From assembly GCF_004114935.1 (NCBI RefSeq), contig NZ_CP022221.1, positions 7,399,001 to 7,463,000 of the forward strand: a stretch of 64,000 bases of DNA, given 5' to 3'. The notes beneath the pieces were generated by a model. The model was not told where the DNA came from and did no database searches. It worked only from the letters and a program-made list of their open reading frames with translations. Below are positions 1 to 9,177 of this stretch, piece by piece; position 1 is the stretch's first letter, and every line of letters starts with the position of its first letter. Made by a program: the position numbers and the translations under genes. This DNA comes from Bradyrhizobium zhanjiangense. GTDB taxonomy: Bacteria; Pseudomonadota; Alphaproteobacteria; Rhizobiales; Xanthobacteraceae.

Positions 1-1
1 T

Positions 2-451
2 CGCGCAATCATCAGCTACTTCGAACTCTATCCCGAGATTTACCATCATCCCCTGGAGGAGCTGGTCCTTGCCAAGCTAGAGCTTCGGGATCCGGCTGCG
101 GCGGCAAGCGTCGGCAACCTGAGACTTGAGCACCAAAAGGGGACCGATCGTTTGCGCCGCGTTGCTCGCGCGATCGACGGTGTCCTGTCGGATCGGGAAA
201 TCCTTCGGCAAAACGTGGACAATATCGTTCGCGACTTCATAGAGAGCGAGCGGCGTCACATCATGATTGAAGACCGCGATTTCTTTCCTGCGGCTCTCAA
301 GGCTCTAAAGCCTGCAGATTGGAGCGAAATCGCTTCGACCTCAATCGAGCATGAGGATCCGCTGTTTAGCGAGGCTGCCGAAGAGACCTTCGGCGCGCTC
401 CGAGAGCGCATCTTGCAGATGGAGCACGAGTCTGAAGTCGGACGACGTTAG
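2..451 (+). CDS. Hemerythrin-like (HHE domain) protein, 5' end missing
   Basis: The open frame enters from the left window edge, so the start codon and N-terminus are not visible. The 149 visible residues read YFELYPEIYHHPLEELVL near the left end, then a LEHQ motif, then ERRHIMIEDRDFFP about 85 residues in. These His/Glu-rich helices match the HHE cation-binding domain of bacterial hemerythrin-like proteins, which bind a di-iron centre and are linked to oxygen, nitric oxide or iron sensing. What this one senses cannot be told. The gene converges on the exporter gene that ends at 501. The family call is good; the role is unknown. Confidence 0.8.
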   Translation, partial: RAIISYFELYPEIYHHPLEELVLAKLELRDPAAAASVGNLRLEHQKGTDRLRRVARAIDGVLSDREILRQNVDNIVRDFIESERRHIMIEDRDFFPAALKALKPADWSEIASTSIEHEDPLFSEAAEETFGALRERILQMEHESEVGRR

Positions 452-500
452 AAGCGCTCCACCGGTGCACAATCGAAGATATCAATGCCTCGGCCGTGTA

Positions 501-1268
501 TCAGGTCAGCTGCCTCGCCGCCGCCGAGATCATCACCAGCCCGCCGGTGATCACCGCGAGGTCCAAGATCGCGGTGTGGATGTGCACCGGCATCCGCTCG
601 ACGAAGGCTTTTGCGAGGAACGCACCGGGGATCGCAATCGCGCCGATCAGCAGCGCGAAGGCGAGCACCTGCGCGGTCACGGCACCGGCAAGGCCGAACA
701 CCGAGATCTTGATCAGGCCGGTGCCGAGCGAGATCATCGCATCGGTTGCGATCACCGCCGCGCCTTCGAGCCCGGCGGCCATCAGCAGCGATAGCAGGAT
801 CACGCCGGAGCCCGAGGTGCCGCCGACCAGCACGCCGTAACCGATCGAACCGGCGGCAAGGCCGGTGTCGCCGATCCTGACCTCACGGCGGCGCAGCACG
901 CGGCGCAGCGGCACGCTCAGGATCAGCATGGAGCCGATCACGAGCGCCGCGCCCGCATTGGTCAGCCGCGTGTAGCCATAGGCGCCGAGTGCCGTCGTCA
1001 GCGCCGCGCAGAGAAGCACGATCAGCGCGCGGCGGCGGTCGGCATGGCGCAGATAGGCGATGGCGCGGCTGCAATTGGTGAAGATGGCGGAGATCGCGAT
1101 GATCGGCACCACGGGCTCGGCGCCGACCAGCGGCACCAGCACCAGCGGCATCAAGGCGCCGGTGCCGTAACCGGCGAGACCACCGATGATCGAAGCCAAC
1201 AACGCCATCAACGCGACCAGCAGGAGCTGAAAAATCGAGATGTCGGCGAAGCCTGAGACGATGGTCAC
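501..1268 (-). CDS. TauE/SafE family membrane exporter
   Basis: This 255-residue protein is almost entirely hydrophobic. It has two Gly-rich halves typical of TauE/SafE permeases: GGLAGYGTGALMP near residue 30 and VGGTSGSGVILLS near residue 148. The family exports sulfite, sulfoacetate or related organosulfur anions through the inner membrane; the substrate here cannot be inferred. The start is a GTG at 1266-1268 that overlaps the cca stop (GTGA), so translation is probably coupled. It is the last gene of the leftward operon that begins at 4071. Confidence 0.85.
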   Translation of the reverse strand: MTIVSGFADISIFQLLLVALMALLASIIGGLAGYGTGALMPLVLVPLVGAEPVVPIIAISAIFTNCSRAIAYLRHADRRRALIVLLCAALTTALGAYGYTRLTNAGAALVIGSMLILSVPLRRVLRRREVRIGDTGLAAGSIGYGVLVGGTSGSGVILLSLLMAAGLEGAAVIATDAMISLGTGLIKISVFGLAGAVTAQVLAFALLIGAIAIPGAFLAKAFVERMPVHIHTAILDLAVITGGLVMISAAARQLT

Positions 1269-2521
1269 GTTTTCTCATCGCGGCTGACGCGTGCCGCAGC
1301 TTGATCGGCGATGGAAGCGAGCGCGGCTTGCTCTAGTGGAAAATCCGCCGCAAGCCAAGCGTCCTCGGCGAGCGTCAACACATGTCCGAGCGAAGGCCCT
1401 TCCGCCATGCCGCGCGCGATGAAATCGGCGGCCTTCAGCGGAAATTTCGGCGCAGTCCAGCGCTGCGGCAGCTCGGCGAGCGCACGCCATCGCGACGATC
1501 CGATGTCGCCGCCGGCCCGCGCCCAGGCCAGCAACACGCGATCGTGATAGCACTCGGCGCCGAGGCGATAGAGCAGCCGGCGTGCGTCGGCCTCGTCCTT
1601 GATGGCCAAGCGCCACCAGCGGTGCCCCATCGAATCCAGCGCCTTGGTCTCGCTATTGGAGAGCCGCAGGCGCGTGGCGATGCGCTTGGCATCCTCGGTC
1701 ACGGCGACCGTCAGCGCGGCCAGGCGCCGCGTTGCATTCGCCGGCAGGCCGAGCTCGCGCTCGATCGCGATCATCGCCGACAGCGGACCTGTATAGACGA
1801 CGCCCCCGGTCAGCGCCTGCAGCAATCCGCCCTCGGCCATCGCCAGCGCCGCTGCCGACGCACCGCCGACGACCAGCAGCTTGAGCATCTCCATGCGCAC
1901 CCGCTCGGCCGAGAGGTTAGCCAGCCCCGCGCGTCCCCGGATGCAGGCGAGATAGCCGTCACGGTCTGGCTCGCCGGCGCCGAAGGCGGCGTGGATGCGG
2001 AAGAAGCGCAGGATGCGCAGATAATCCTCGGCGATGCGCTGGCCGGGATCGCCGATGAAGCGCACGCGACGCGCTCTGGCGTCCGCGATCCCGCCGACAT
2101 AGTCGTGCACGACGCCATCAGCATCGACCGACAGGCCGTTCATGGTGAAATCGCGCCGCTCGGCGTCCTTGACCCAGTCGCGGCCGAATGCGACCTTGGC
2201 CTTGCGGCCGAAGGTTTCGGTGTCCTCGCGCAGCGTCGTCACTTCGTAGGGATGCCCGTCGATGACGAGCGTGACGGTGCCATGATCGATGCCGGTCGGC
2301 ACGCTCTTGATGCCGGCTGCCTTGGCGCGCCGCATCACTTCGTCCGGCAACGCGGTGGTCGCGATGTCGATGTCACCGGGCTTAAGACCGAGCAGCGCGT
2401 TGCGCACCGCGCCGCCGACCACCCGCGCCTCTTCGCCGTCCGCGCCCAACAATTGCAGCACGCGCGCGGTCCCGCCTGCGGTCAGCCAGGGCGCATGGGC
2501 AAGTAAAGGCTCCGCGATCAT
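1265..2521 (-). CDS. cca: CCA tRNA nucleotidyltransferase / poly(A) polymerase family
   Basis: This 418-residue class II nucleotidyltransferase adds or repairs the 3' CCA end of tRNA, or acts as a poly(A) polymerase. The catalytic head is clear: GGAVRN at residues 36-41, the metal-binding DID at 50-52, then RRDFTMN and DYLRILRFFR, which form the nucleotide-selecting and helical parts. No HD phosphohydrolase domain is visible. It starts 10 bases after the DUF6111 stop and overlaps the exporter gene by 4 bases. The neighbouring Nudix, DUF6111 and DUF1285 genes suggest a conserved housekeeping operon rather than a dedicated pathway. Confidence 0.95.
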   Translation of the reverse strand: MIAEPLLAHAPWLTAGGTARVLQLLGADGEEARVVGGAVRNALLGLKPGDIDIATTALPDEVMRRAKAAGIKSVPTGIDHGTVTLVIDGHPYEVTTLREDTETFGRKAKVAFGRDWVKDAERRDFTMNGLSVDADGVVHDYVGGIADARARRVRFIGDPGQRIAEDYLRILRFFRIHAAFGAGEPDRDGYLACIRGRAGLANLSAERVRMEMLKLLVVGGASAAALAMAEGGLLQALTGGVVYTGPLSAMIAIERELGLPANATRRLAALTVAVTEDAKRIATRLRLSNSETKALDSMGHRWWRLAIKDEADARRLLYRLGAECYHDRVLLAWARAGGDIGSSRWRALAELPQRWTAPKFPLKAADFIARGMAEGPSLGHVLTLAEDAWLAADFPLEQAALASIADQAAARVSRDEKT

Positions 2522-2531
2522 CCGTCGGCCC

Positions 2532-2795
2532 CTATTTTTCCACGCCCGGCACGAGCTTGCCGTTCTCGATATGGGCGGGAACGTAGGTCGAATCCGGCGC
2601 CGCGCCGGAGAAATGCGCGAGGCCGATCAACCCCGCGATCACCAGCACGATCGCCGCCAGCGCAAGGCGCGCGACGATCGCAACCGGCCAGGAGGATCGC
2701 GCGAACAGGCCGGTCCGGGTGGCGGCCAGGAACAGCGCATAGACGGCAAAGGGGATGAGGAAGATTCCGATCTCGGTCAGAACCGGCCGGATCAT
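2532..2795 (-). CDS. DUF6111 family small membrane protein
   Basis: This 87-residue protein has two predicted membrane segments (about residues 8-28 and 40-62) and a short polar C-terminus with the motif YVPAHIENGKLVPG. It matches the DUF6111 family of small alphaproteobacterial inner-membrane proteins of unknown function. Its ATG overlaps the Nudix stop (ATGA, 2792-2795), so it is probably translated by coupling from that gene. No catalytic motif is visible. Confidence 0.8.
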   Translation of the reverse strand: MIRPVLTEIGIFLIPFAVYALFLAATRTGLFARSSWPVAIVARLALAAIVLVIAGLIGLAHFSGAAPDSTYVPAHIENGKLVPGVEK

Positions 2796-3463
2796 GATGA
2801 ATAGATCCGCTCATAAAGCACACGCAGCATACCCGCTGTCGCACCCCAGATGTAGCGTTCCGCGAACGGCATCGCGTAATAGAACCGCTCCATGCCGCGG
2901 AATTCCTTGCTGTGCACCTGGTGGTTCACCGGGTTCATCAAGAAGGATAGCGGCACTTCGAACGCGTCATCAACCTCGGAATGGTTGATCGTGAGCTTGA
3001 AGCCCGGCCTGACCCTCGCGACCGTCGGCAGGATGCGGAAGCCGAAGGCGGTGCCGTAGAGATCGAGATAGCCGATCGGCTCGACGAAGTCCCGCGACAG
3101 TCCGACCTCTTCCTCGGCTTCGCGCAGCGCCGCATCGAGCGGGGAGGAATCGGTCGCGTCGATCTTGCCGCCGGGAAAGGCGATCTGGCCGGCATGGTCG
3201 TTGAGGTGCGCCGAGCGCTGCGTCAGCAGGATGGTCGGCTCGGGATGGTCGACCACCGCGATCAGGACCGCCGCCGGCCGCACCGGCTGCTCGCGCGCGA
3301 TGATCTCCAGCATCTTGTCGGTGCCTGGATCGCCCGAGGCCGGAATGATATTCGGATCATAGAGGCCGGGCGGGACGTCGAAGCCGAGCCTGGCCCTGGA
3401 GCGGGCGAAGAAATCCGCCGCGCTGAGCGCGACCGGATCGTTCTTCAGGATAGTTTTGTTCAA
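2792..3463 (-). CDS. Nudix hydrolase, CoA pyrophosphatase type (TTG start)
   Basis: This 223-residue Nudix protein probably hydrolyses coenzyme A or its derivatives to 3',5'-ADP and phosphopantetheine. The motif LLTQRSAHLNDHAGQIAFPGG that leads into the Nudix box marks the CoA-diphosphatase (NudL/PCD1) subgroup, and the box itself ends in REAEEEVGL. The start appears to be TTG at 3461-3463: it overlaps the upstream stop as TTGA, is preceded by a purine-rich GGTGAGGG, and the next ATG would remove about 50 residues ahead of the domain. The gene is second in the operon. Confidence 0.88.
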   Translation of the reverse strand: MNKTILKNDPVALSAADFFARSRARLGFDVPPGLYDPNIIPASGDPGTDKMLEIIAREQPVRPAAVLIAVVDHPEPTILLTQRSAHLNDHAGQIAFPGGKIDATDSSPLDAALREAEEEVGLSRDFVEPIGYLDLYGTAFGFRILPTVARVRPGFKLTINHSEVDDAFEVPLSFLMNPVNHQVHSKEFRGMERFYYAMPFAERYIWGATAGMLRVLYERIYSS

Positions 3464-4071
3464 AGCGCGGCCCTCACCTGCTCCGCGTCGGCCATGGCGA
3501 AGAATTCGCCGGCCGACTCGACGCCGAACATCGGCTGGCCATCGACCATCCGCTCCTCGCCCATGTCAACCAGATCGTAATAGAGCGCACGGGTGACCTT
3601 GGCCCAGAGATCGGCGCGGACATGCAAGTAGGGCGTCAGCCCGCCGTCCTTCGCCTGCTCGAAGCGCAGCCGGTGCGCGGCATCGCAGGTCACCCAGTCG
3701 TCGACATTGGTGCGGAAGCTCAGCACGCGGTGGCTGCCCTCGCCGTGCTTCAGCATCTCGACCGCCATGAATGGCGCGTCGTCGACGCGAATGCCGACCT
3801 TCTCCACCGGCGTGACCAGGAAATGCTTGTCGCCTTCGCGCTTGAGGATGGTCGAGAACAGGCGGACCAGCGCGTGACGCCCGATTGGCGTCCCCATGTA
3901 GAACCAAGTACCATCAGAGGCGATTCGGATATCGAGATCCCCGCAAAACGGCGGATTCCATAGATGCACCGGAGGCAGGCCCTTTTTGGCGCCCTCGGCA
4001 TTGGCAGCGCTTTTGGCGGCGGCAGTCAGCCCCTCGAGACCGCGATCGGCACTCTGCCCTTGGTTCGCCAT
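3460..4071 (-). CDS. DUF1285 domain-containing protein
   Basis: This 203-residue protein carries a DUF1285 domain. The characteristic start of the domain, GDLDIRIASDGTWFYMGTPIGR, lies at about residues 40-61, followed by LVRLFSTILKREGD and a conserved PVEKVGI. The function of the family is unknown; it is widespread in Proteobacteria as a small soluble protein. The ATG at 4071 is preferred because AGGG lies seven bases upstream. An ATG at 4092 lacks a ribosome-binding site, and longer readings run into the divergent promoter region. It heads the leftward five-gene operon. Confidence 0.85.
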   Translation of the reverse strand: MANQGQSADRGLEGLTAAAKSAANAEGAKKGLPPVHLWNPPFCGDLDIRIASDGTWFYMGTPIGRHALVRLFSTILKREGDKHFLVTPVEKVGIRVDDAPFMAVEMLKHGEGSHRVLSFRTNVDDWVTCDAAHRLRFEQAKDGGLTPYLHVRADLWAKVTRALYYDLVDMGEERMVDGQPMFGVESAGEFFAMADAEQVRAAL

Positions 4072-4138
4072 GGTTTGCCCTGACTTTGTCATTTGGCACG
4101 ATTGGTGCAGGTCTACGTTGTACCTCGGTGAGCGGTTC

Positions 4139-4160
4139 CACTCCGGACGAGTCCGGTGTG
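4139..4160. promoter_or_regulatory. Inverted repeat in divergent promoter region
   Basis: The 286-base gap between the divergent DUF1285 and MoxR genes (4072-4357) contains a palindrome with arms of 10 bases and one mismatch around a GA centre; the core is CCGGACGAGTCCGG. It lies 68-89 bases upstream of the DUF1285 start. It could be an operator or a leader hairpin. Nothing else recognisable was seen in the gap, and the role is inferred from position only. Confidence 0.3.
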
Positions 4161-4357
4161 CGAGGTCGCCACTTCGTGATGCCGTACATAACCCGAAGCC
4201 GATAAGGTGGGGATAGGTTAATTCAACGAATACATGGCCTTCCTGCAAGTCTAGCATAGGGCCCATGATCCGACGGATGGCCTGACGTGATGTGCTGAGG
4301 TGAAGCGCTGACGTGACGACGCAGGCAAGCCGCGTGGCAGGCTGAAGGAGCGAGCGA

Positions 4358-5356
4358 ATGGCGGAAAGTGTCGAGAAACTCGAGGACGGTATCGTCCGTT
4401 CGGCCGAGCAGGTGTCGGGCCAGATTCGCGCGGCGAAGGAAGCGATCGCATCCGTCATCTTCGGCCAGGATCGCGTGATCGAGAACACGCTCGTCACCAT
4501 CCTCTCCGGCGGTCATGCGCTGCTGATCGGCGTCCCCGGCCTCGCCAAGACCAAGCTGGTCGAGACGCTCGGCGTCACGCTCGGCTTAGATGCCAAGCGC
4601 ATCCAGTTCACGCCCGACCTGATGCCGTCGGACATTCTCGGCGCCGAGGTGCTAGACGAGAGCACCGCGGGCAGGCGTGCGTTCCGCTTCATTGCAGGTC
4701 CGGTGTTCGCGCAGCTCCTGATGGCCGACGAGATCAACCGCGCCAGTCCGCGCACGCAGTCGGCGCTGCTGCAGGCGATGCAGGAGCAGCACATCACGGT
4801 TGCGGGTGCGCGCCACGACCTGCCGAAGCCCTTCCACGTGCTCGCCACGCAAAACCCGCTGGAGCAGGAAGGTACCTATCCGCTGCCCGAGGCGCAGCTC
4901 GACCGCTTCCTGATGGAGATCGACGTCGACTATCCCGATCGCGACGCCGAGCGCCGCATCCTGTTCGAGACCACCGGCGCCGAGGAGACGCTGGCCAGAG
5001 GATCGATGACCGCCGACGCGCTGATCGCCGCGCAGCGGCTGATCCGCCGCCTGCCGGTCGGCGATTCCGTGGTGGAGGCGATCCTGTCGCTGGTGCGCTC
5101 GGCCCGTCCGGGTCCCGACGCCGGCGAAGCCGGCAAGTTCATCGCGTGGGGACCCGGCCCGCGCGCCAGCCAATCGCTGATGCTGGCTGTGCGCGCGCGT
5201 GCGCTGATCGACGGCCGTCTCGCGCCCTCGGTCGACGACGTGCTCGACCTCGCCGAGCCCGTGCTGAAGCACCGCATGGCGCTGACGTTCCAGGCGCGCG
5301 CCGAAGGACGCACGATTCCGGACGTGATCCGGCAATTGAAGACACGGATCGGTTGA
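4358..5356 (+). CDS. MoxR family AAA+ ATPase
   Basis: This 332-residue cytoplasmic AAA+ ATPase is of the MoxR type. Walker A reads GVPGLAKT at residues 58-65, Walker B is in LMADEINRASPRTQSALLQAMQE, and the sensor region is QNPLEQEGTYPLPEAQLDRFL. MoxR ATPases act as chaperones that mature or assemble protein complexes, often with VWA-domain partners. The next gene starts inside its stop codon, and the three genes downstream are DUF58, BatA/DUF4159 and VWA-like membrane proteins, the usual MoxR partner set. The client is unknown. Confidence 0.93.
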   Translation: MAESVEKLEDGIVRSAEQVSGQIRAAKEAIASVIFGQDRVIENTLVTILSGGHALLIGVPGLAKTKLVETLGVTLGLDAKRIQFTPDLMPSDILGAEVLDESTAGRRAFRFIAGPVFAQLLMADEINRASPRTQSALLQAMQEQHITVAGARHDLPKPFHVLATQNPLEQEGTYPLPEAQLDRFLMEIDVDYPDRDAERRILFETTGAEETLARGSMTADALIAAQRLIRRLPVGDSVVEAILSLVRSARPGPDAGEAGKFIAWGPGPRASQSLMLAVRARALIDGRLAPSVDDVLDLAEPVLKHRMALTFQARAEGRTIPDVIRQLKTRIG

Positions 5357-6300
5357 TGGCGGCAGAGAACGGGCACACAGCAAAGGAGATCATAGCGATC
5401 CGACGTGCCGATGGCGAAAGCCGCACGCTCGCCGCTTCGCTGCCGCGCCTGGTGCTCGAGGCCCGCCGTATCGCCGCCAACGTCATCCACGGCCTGCATG
5501 GAAGGCGCCGCGCCGGCTCCGGCGAAAGTTTCTGGCAGTACCGTCGCTTCGTCTCGGGCGAGCCGTCGCAGAACGTCGACTGGCGGCGCTCGGCGCGTGA
5601 CGACCATCTTTACGTCCGCGAGCAGGAGTGGGAGGCCGCGCACACGGTCTGGATCTGGCCCGACCGCTCGCCCTCGATGGCCTTCGCCTCAAAGACCGCG
5701 CGCGAATCCAAGCTCGAACGCACGCTGATCGTCGCCTTCGCGCTGGCCGAGCTGCTGGTGTCCGGCGGCGAACGCGTCGGCATTCCCGGGCTGATGGCGC
5801 CGACCGCGAGCCGCAGCGTGATCGACAAGATGGCGCAGGCGATGCTGCATGACGACGCCGAACGGCTCAGCCTGCCGCCGTCCTTCGTGCCCTCGGCACT
5901 TGCCGAGACGATCGTGCTGTCGGATTTCTGGTCGCCGATCTCCGAGATCAGGGCCACGCTTGCAGGGCTCTCCGGCTCCGGCGCACATGGCACCATGGTG
6001 CAGATCGTCGATCCCGCCGAAGAGTCGTTTCCGTACTCCGGCCGCATCGAGTTCGTCGAGCCGGAAGGGTTCGGCGTGATCACCGCCGGCCGGGCCGAGA
6101 GCTGGGTGCAGGATTACACCGCGCGGCTCACGCTGCACCGCGACCAGATCCGCGCCGAGACCAACAAGCTCGACTGGCTGTTCACCACGCACGCGACCGA
6201 CCGCTCGGCCGCCGAACTGCTGCTGTTCCTGCATGCCGGCCTGCAGGTGAGCAAGTCGGGCGCCCGTACCACGACGATCAAGGCGGGGCCGGCCGCATGA
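5356..6300 (+). CDS. DUF58 domain-containing protein
   Basis: This 314-residue soluble protein is of the DUF58 family. The hallmark SGEPSQNVDWRRSAR lies at about residues 72-86, followed closely by a VWA-like metal-site remnant, DRSPSM. DUF58 proteins are encoded next to MoxR ATPases and are thought to act with them at the membrane. The ATG at 5356 overlaps the MoxR stop (TGATG), which fixes this start against longer upstream readings. The C-terminus overlaps the next start as ATGA, so the first three genes of the operon are translationally coupled. Confidence 0.9.
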   Translation: MAAENGHTAKEIIAIRRADGESRTLAASLPRLVLEARRIAANVIHGLHGRRRAGSGESFWQYRRFVSGEPSQNVDWRRSARDDHLYVREQEWEAAHTVWIWPDRSPSMAFASKTARESKLERTLIVAFALAELLVSGGERVGIPGLMAPTASRSVIDKMAQAMLHDDAERLSLPPSFVPSALAETIVLSDFWSPISEIRATLAGLSGSGAHGTMVQIVDPAEESFPYSGRIEFVEPEGFGVITAGRAESWVQDYTARLTLHRDQIRAETNKLDWLFTTHATDRSAAELLLFLHAGLQVSKSGARTTTIKAGPAA

Positions 6301-9110
6301 TGGGATTGCCGCTCGCCTTCACCGAACCGCTGCTCCTGATCGGCCTCGTCAGCCTGCCCGTGCTGTGGTGGCTGCTGCGGGTGATGCCGCCGCGGCCGCG
6401 CCGGATCGAGTTTCCGCCGACACGGCTGTTGTTCGACCTCGCGCCGCGCGAAGAAACGCCCTCGCGGACGCCGTGGTGGCTGACCGCGTTGCGCCTGCTC
6501 GCGGCCGCGCTGGTGATCTTCGCCGCCGCCGGCCCGATCTGGAATCCGCAGACGGGTCTTGCCGGCAGCAAGGCGCCGCTGATGATTATGTTCGACGACG
6601 GCTGGAGCGCGGCATCGCATTGGGACGTCAGGATCAGGGCCGCCGACGAGCTGATCGCCAACGCCGACAATGACCGCCGCGCCATCGCGCTGGTGCCGCT
6701 GTCCGAGCCGAACCGCGACATCACCCTGATGCCGGCGGGTGCGGCGCGCGTCGCGCTGCGCCAGCTTGCGCCAAAGCCCTATTCGATCGACCGCGTCGAG
6801 ACCCTGACCGCAATCGATCGTTTCCTCAAAGCCACCGGCGACTGCGAGATCGCCTGGCTCTCCGACGGCGTCGACACCGGCCGCGGCGAGGAATTCGTGG
6901 CTGGCCTCGGCAAGACCATCGGCGATCGCAGCCTGACCGTGTTCGAAGGCGGCACCTCCGCGCCGCTGGCGCTGGTCGCGGCCGAGAACGCCGCCGCCAG
7001 GATGACGGTGAAGGTGCTGCGCACCGACAGCGGCATCGCCGTCGGCACCGTGCGCGCGCTGGACCAGAAGGCCTCGCCGATCGGCGAAGCCCGCTATTCA
7101 TTCGGCCCGCAGGACAAGGAGACCGACGCGGCGTTCGATCTGCCGGTCGAGCTGCGCAACGACATCACCCGGCTCGAGATCTCGGGCGAGCGCTCCGCCG
7201 GCGCGGTGCAGCTGCTGGACAAGCGCTGGCGCCGTCGCGCCATCGGCATCGTCTCGGGCTCGACCAGCGAGACCGCGCAGCCGCTGCTGGCGCCCACCTT
7301 CTATCTCACCCGCGCGCTGGCGCCGTTCGCCGACGTGCGGCTCGCCGACAAGGGCTCGCCGCAGCAGGGCATCACCCAGTTCCTCGACCAGAAGCTGCCG
7401 ATGATCATCCTCGCCGATGTCGGCACCATCGCCCCTGAGCTGCGCGAGCGCCTCAATGCCTGGATCGATCAGGGCGGCGTGCTGGTGCGGTTCGCAGGGC
7501 CCCGGCTGGCGCAGGCCGAAGACGATCTCGTGCCGGTCAAGCTGCGCAAGGGCGGCCGCACGCTCGGCGGCAGCCTGACCTGGGAGAAGCCGCAGCATCT
7601 CGCCTCCTTCGCCGCCGACGGTCCATTTGCCGGCGTCGTGGCCCCCAAGGACGTCACCGTGAGCCGCCAGGTGCTGGCCGAGCCCGACGCGGTGCTCGCC
7701 ACCAAGAGCTGGGCCTCGCTGGAGGACGGCACGCCGCTGGTGACGGGCGAGCATCGCGGCAAGGGGCTGGTCAGCCTGTTCCACGTCAGCGCCGACATGC
7801 GCTGGTCGGATCTGCCGATGTCAGGCACCTTCGTCGAAATGCTGCGGCGGGTGGTCGACATGTCCGGCTACACGTCCAAGCCCGGCGCCGGGGTCGCGGC
7901 CGAGACGACCGCCGAGACGGTGGCGCCGCTGCACATCCTCGACGGTTTCGGCGCGTTCGGCCCGCCGCCGGCCACCGCAAAACCGCTGCCGGCAGATTAT
8001 CGCGACCGCGCCACACCCGATCATCCGCCGGGCTTCTATGGTCCGGCCGAAGGACCGCTCGCCGTGAACACGCTTGCCGCCGCCGACCGCATCGCAGCCC
8101 TGAACACCGCGAGCCTGCGCGCCCGGCACGCCACCTACACCAATGCCGAGCCGCGCGACTTGCGCGGCTGGCTGCTGTCGACGGCGCTGGCATTGTTCCT
8201 GATCGACGCAATTATCGTCGCGCTGCTCGGCGGCGGGATTGCCGCGCTGCTGCGCCGCCGCGCTGCGCCAGCGATGATCATCTTTGCCCTGGTGCTCGCG
8301 GGCGTCGCGGCGCTCTCGCCGACGCCGGCGCGCGCCGACGGCGTCACGGACGAGTTCGCCATGAAGGCGGTGTCGCAGACCCGCCTCGCTTATGTCGTGA
8401 CGGGTAATGCCGACGTCGATTCCATCGTCAGGGCGGGGATGAACGGGCTGACGCTGTTCCTGGCGCAGCGCACCGCGCTCGAGGCCGGCGACCCCGTCGG
8501 CGTCAATCCCGCGCGCGACGAGCTCGCCTTCTTCCCGCTGATCTACTGGCCGATCGTGCCCGGGGCGCCCAAGCCGCCGCAGGATGCCATCAACAAGATC
8601 GACGCCTACATGAAGCAGGGCGGCACCGTGCTGTTCGACACCCGCGACGCGATCGAAGCACCGCCCGGCGCGAACGGCGCGGCGCAGACCCCGGCCATGC
8701 AGACGCTGCGCGAGATCCTGTCCTCGCTCGACGTGCCCGAGCTCGAGCCGGTGCCGCGCGAGCACGTGCTGACCAAGACCTTCTACCTGCTGCGCGACTT
8801 CCCCGGCCGCTTCGTCTCCGGCCAGACCTGGGTCGAGACCCTGCCGCGCGACGAGGACGAGGACAGCGCGCAGCGGCCGGCGCGCGGCGGCGACGGCGTC
8901 TCGCCGATCATCATCACCTCGAACGACCTAGCCGGCGCCTGGGCGGTGCGCCCCGACGGCCAGGCCATGCTGCCGGTGACCGGCGGCGATACCCGCCAGC
9001 GCGAATTCGCCTACCGCGCCGGCGCCAACATCGTGATGTACACCCTGACCGGCAACTACAAGGCCGACCAGGTGCACGCACCAGCCCTGATCGAACGGCT
9101 CGGGCAATGA
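6297..9110 (+). CDS. DUF4159 protein with N-terminal BatA domain
   Basis: This 937-residue membrane protein begins with a BatA-type segment (membrane helix at residues 10-28, then RRIEFPPTRLLFDL) and a second helix near residues 60-80. The long middle region is predicted to be periplasmic. A further pair of hydrophobic segments lies near residues 620-680. The C-terminal DUF4159 domain starts around TRLAYVVTGNADVDSIVRAG and contains GLTLFLAQRT and LIYWPIVPGA. The family is linked to MoxR/DUF58 loci and may be a membrane platform for their client. The ATG overlaps the DUF58 stop. Its own stop lies in the left arm of a palindromic repeat. Confidence 0.9.
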   Translation: MMGLPLAFTEPLLLIGLVSLPVLWWLLRVMPPRPRRIEFPPTRLLFDLAPREETPSRTPWWLTALRLLAAALVIFAAAGPIWNPQTGLAGSKAPLMIMFDDGWSAASHWDVRIRAADELIANADNDRRAIALVPLSEPNRDITLMPAGAARVALRQLAPKPYSIDRVETLTAIDRFLKATGDCEIAWLSDGVDTGRGEEFVAGLGKTIGDRSLTVFEGGTSAPLALVAAENAAARMTVKVLRTDSGIAVGTVRALDQKASPIGEARYSFGPQDKETDAAFDLPVELRNDITRLEISGERSAGAVQLLDKRWRRRAIGIVSGSTSETAQPLLAPTFYLTRALAPFADVRLADKGSPQQGITQFLDQKLPMIILADVGTIAPELRERLNAWIDQGGVLVRFAGPRLAQAEDDLVPVKLRKGGRTLGGSLTWEKPQHLASFAADGPFAGVVAPKDVTVSRQVLAEPDAVLATKSWASLEDGTPLVTGEHRGKGLVSLFHVSADMRWSDLPMSGTFVEMLRRVVDMSGYTSKPGAGVAAETTAETVAPLHILDGFGAFGPPPATAKPLPADYRDRATPDHPPGFYGPAEGPLAVNTLAAADRIAALNTASLRARHATYTNAEPRDLRGWLLSTALALFLIDAIIVALLGGGIAALLRRRAAPAMIIFALVLAGVAALSPTPARADGVTDEFAMKAVSQTRLAYVVTGNADVDSIVRAGMNGLTLFLAQRTALEAGDPVGVNPARDELAFFPLIYWPIVPGAPKPPQDAINKIDAYMKQGGTVLFDTRDAIEAPPGANGAAQTPAMQTLREILSSLDVPELEPVPREHVLTKTFYLLRDFPGRFVSGQTWVETLPRDEDEDSAQRPARGGDGVSPIIITSNDLAGAWAVRPDGQAMLPVTGGDTRQREFAYRAGANIVMYTLTGNYKADQVHAPALIERLGQ

Positions 9111-9157
9111 GCATGATCCGGAAAAGTGGGAACCGGTTTTCCGTGAAGATCATGCTC
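9109..9157. repeat. Palindromic repeat inside the MoxR operon
   Basis: Perfect outer arms of 10 bases (GAGCATGATC and GATCATGCTC) enclose a second pair, CGGAAAA and TTTTCCG, with a few unpaired bases between. The element starts on the last two bases of the DUF4159 stop codon and ends 20 bases before the next gene. Elements with this sequence are very common between genes in rhizobia. As RNA it would form a long hairpin between two operon genes and could attenuate or stabilise the transcript. Confidence 0.85.
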
Positions 9158-9177
9158 ACAACGAATAGAAGGGCGAT

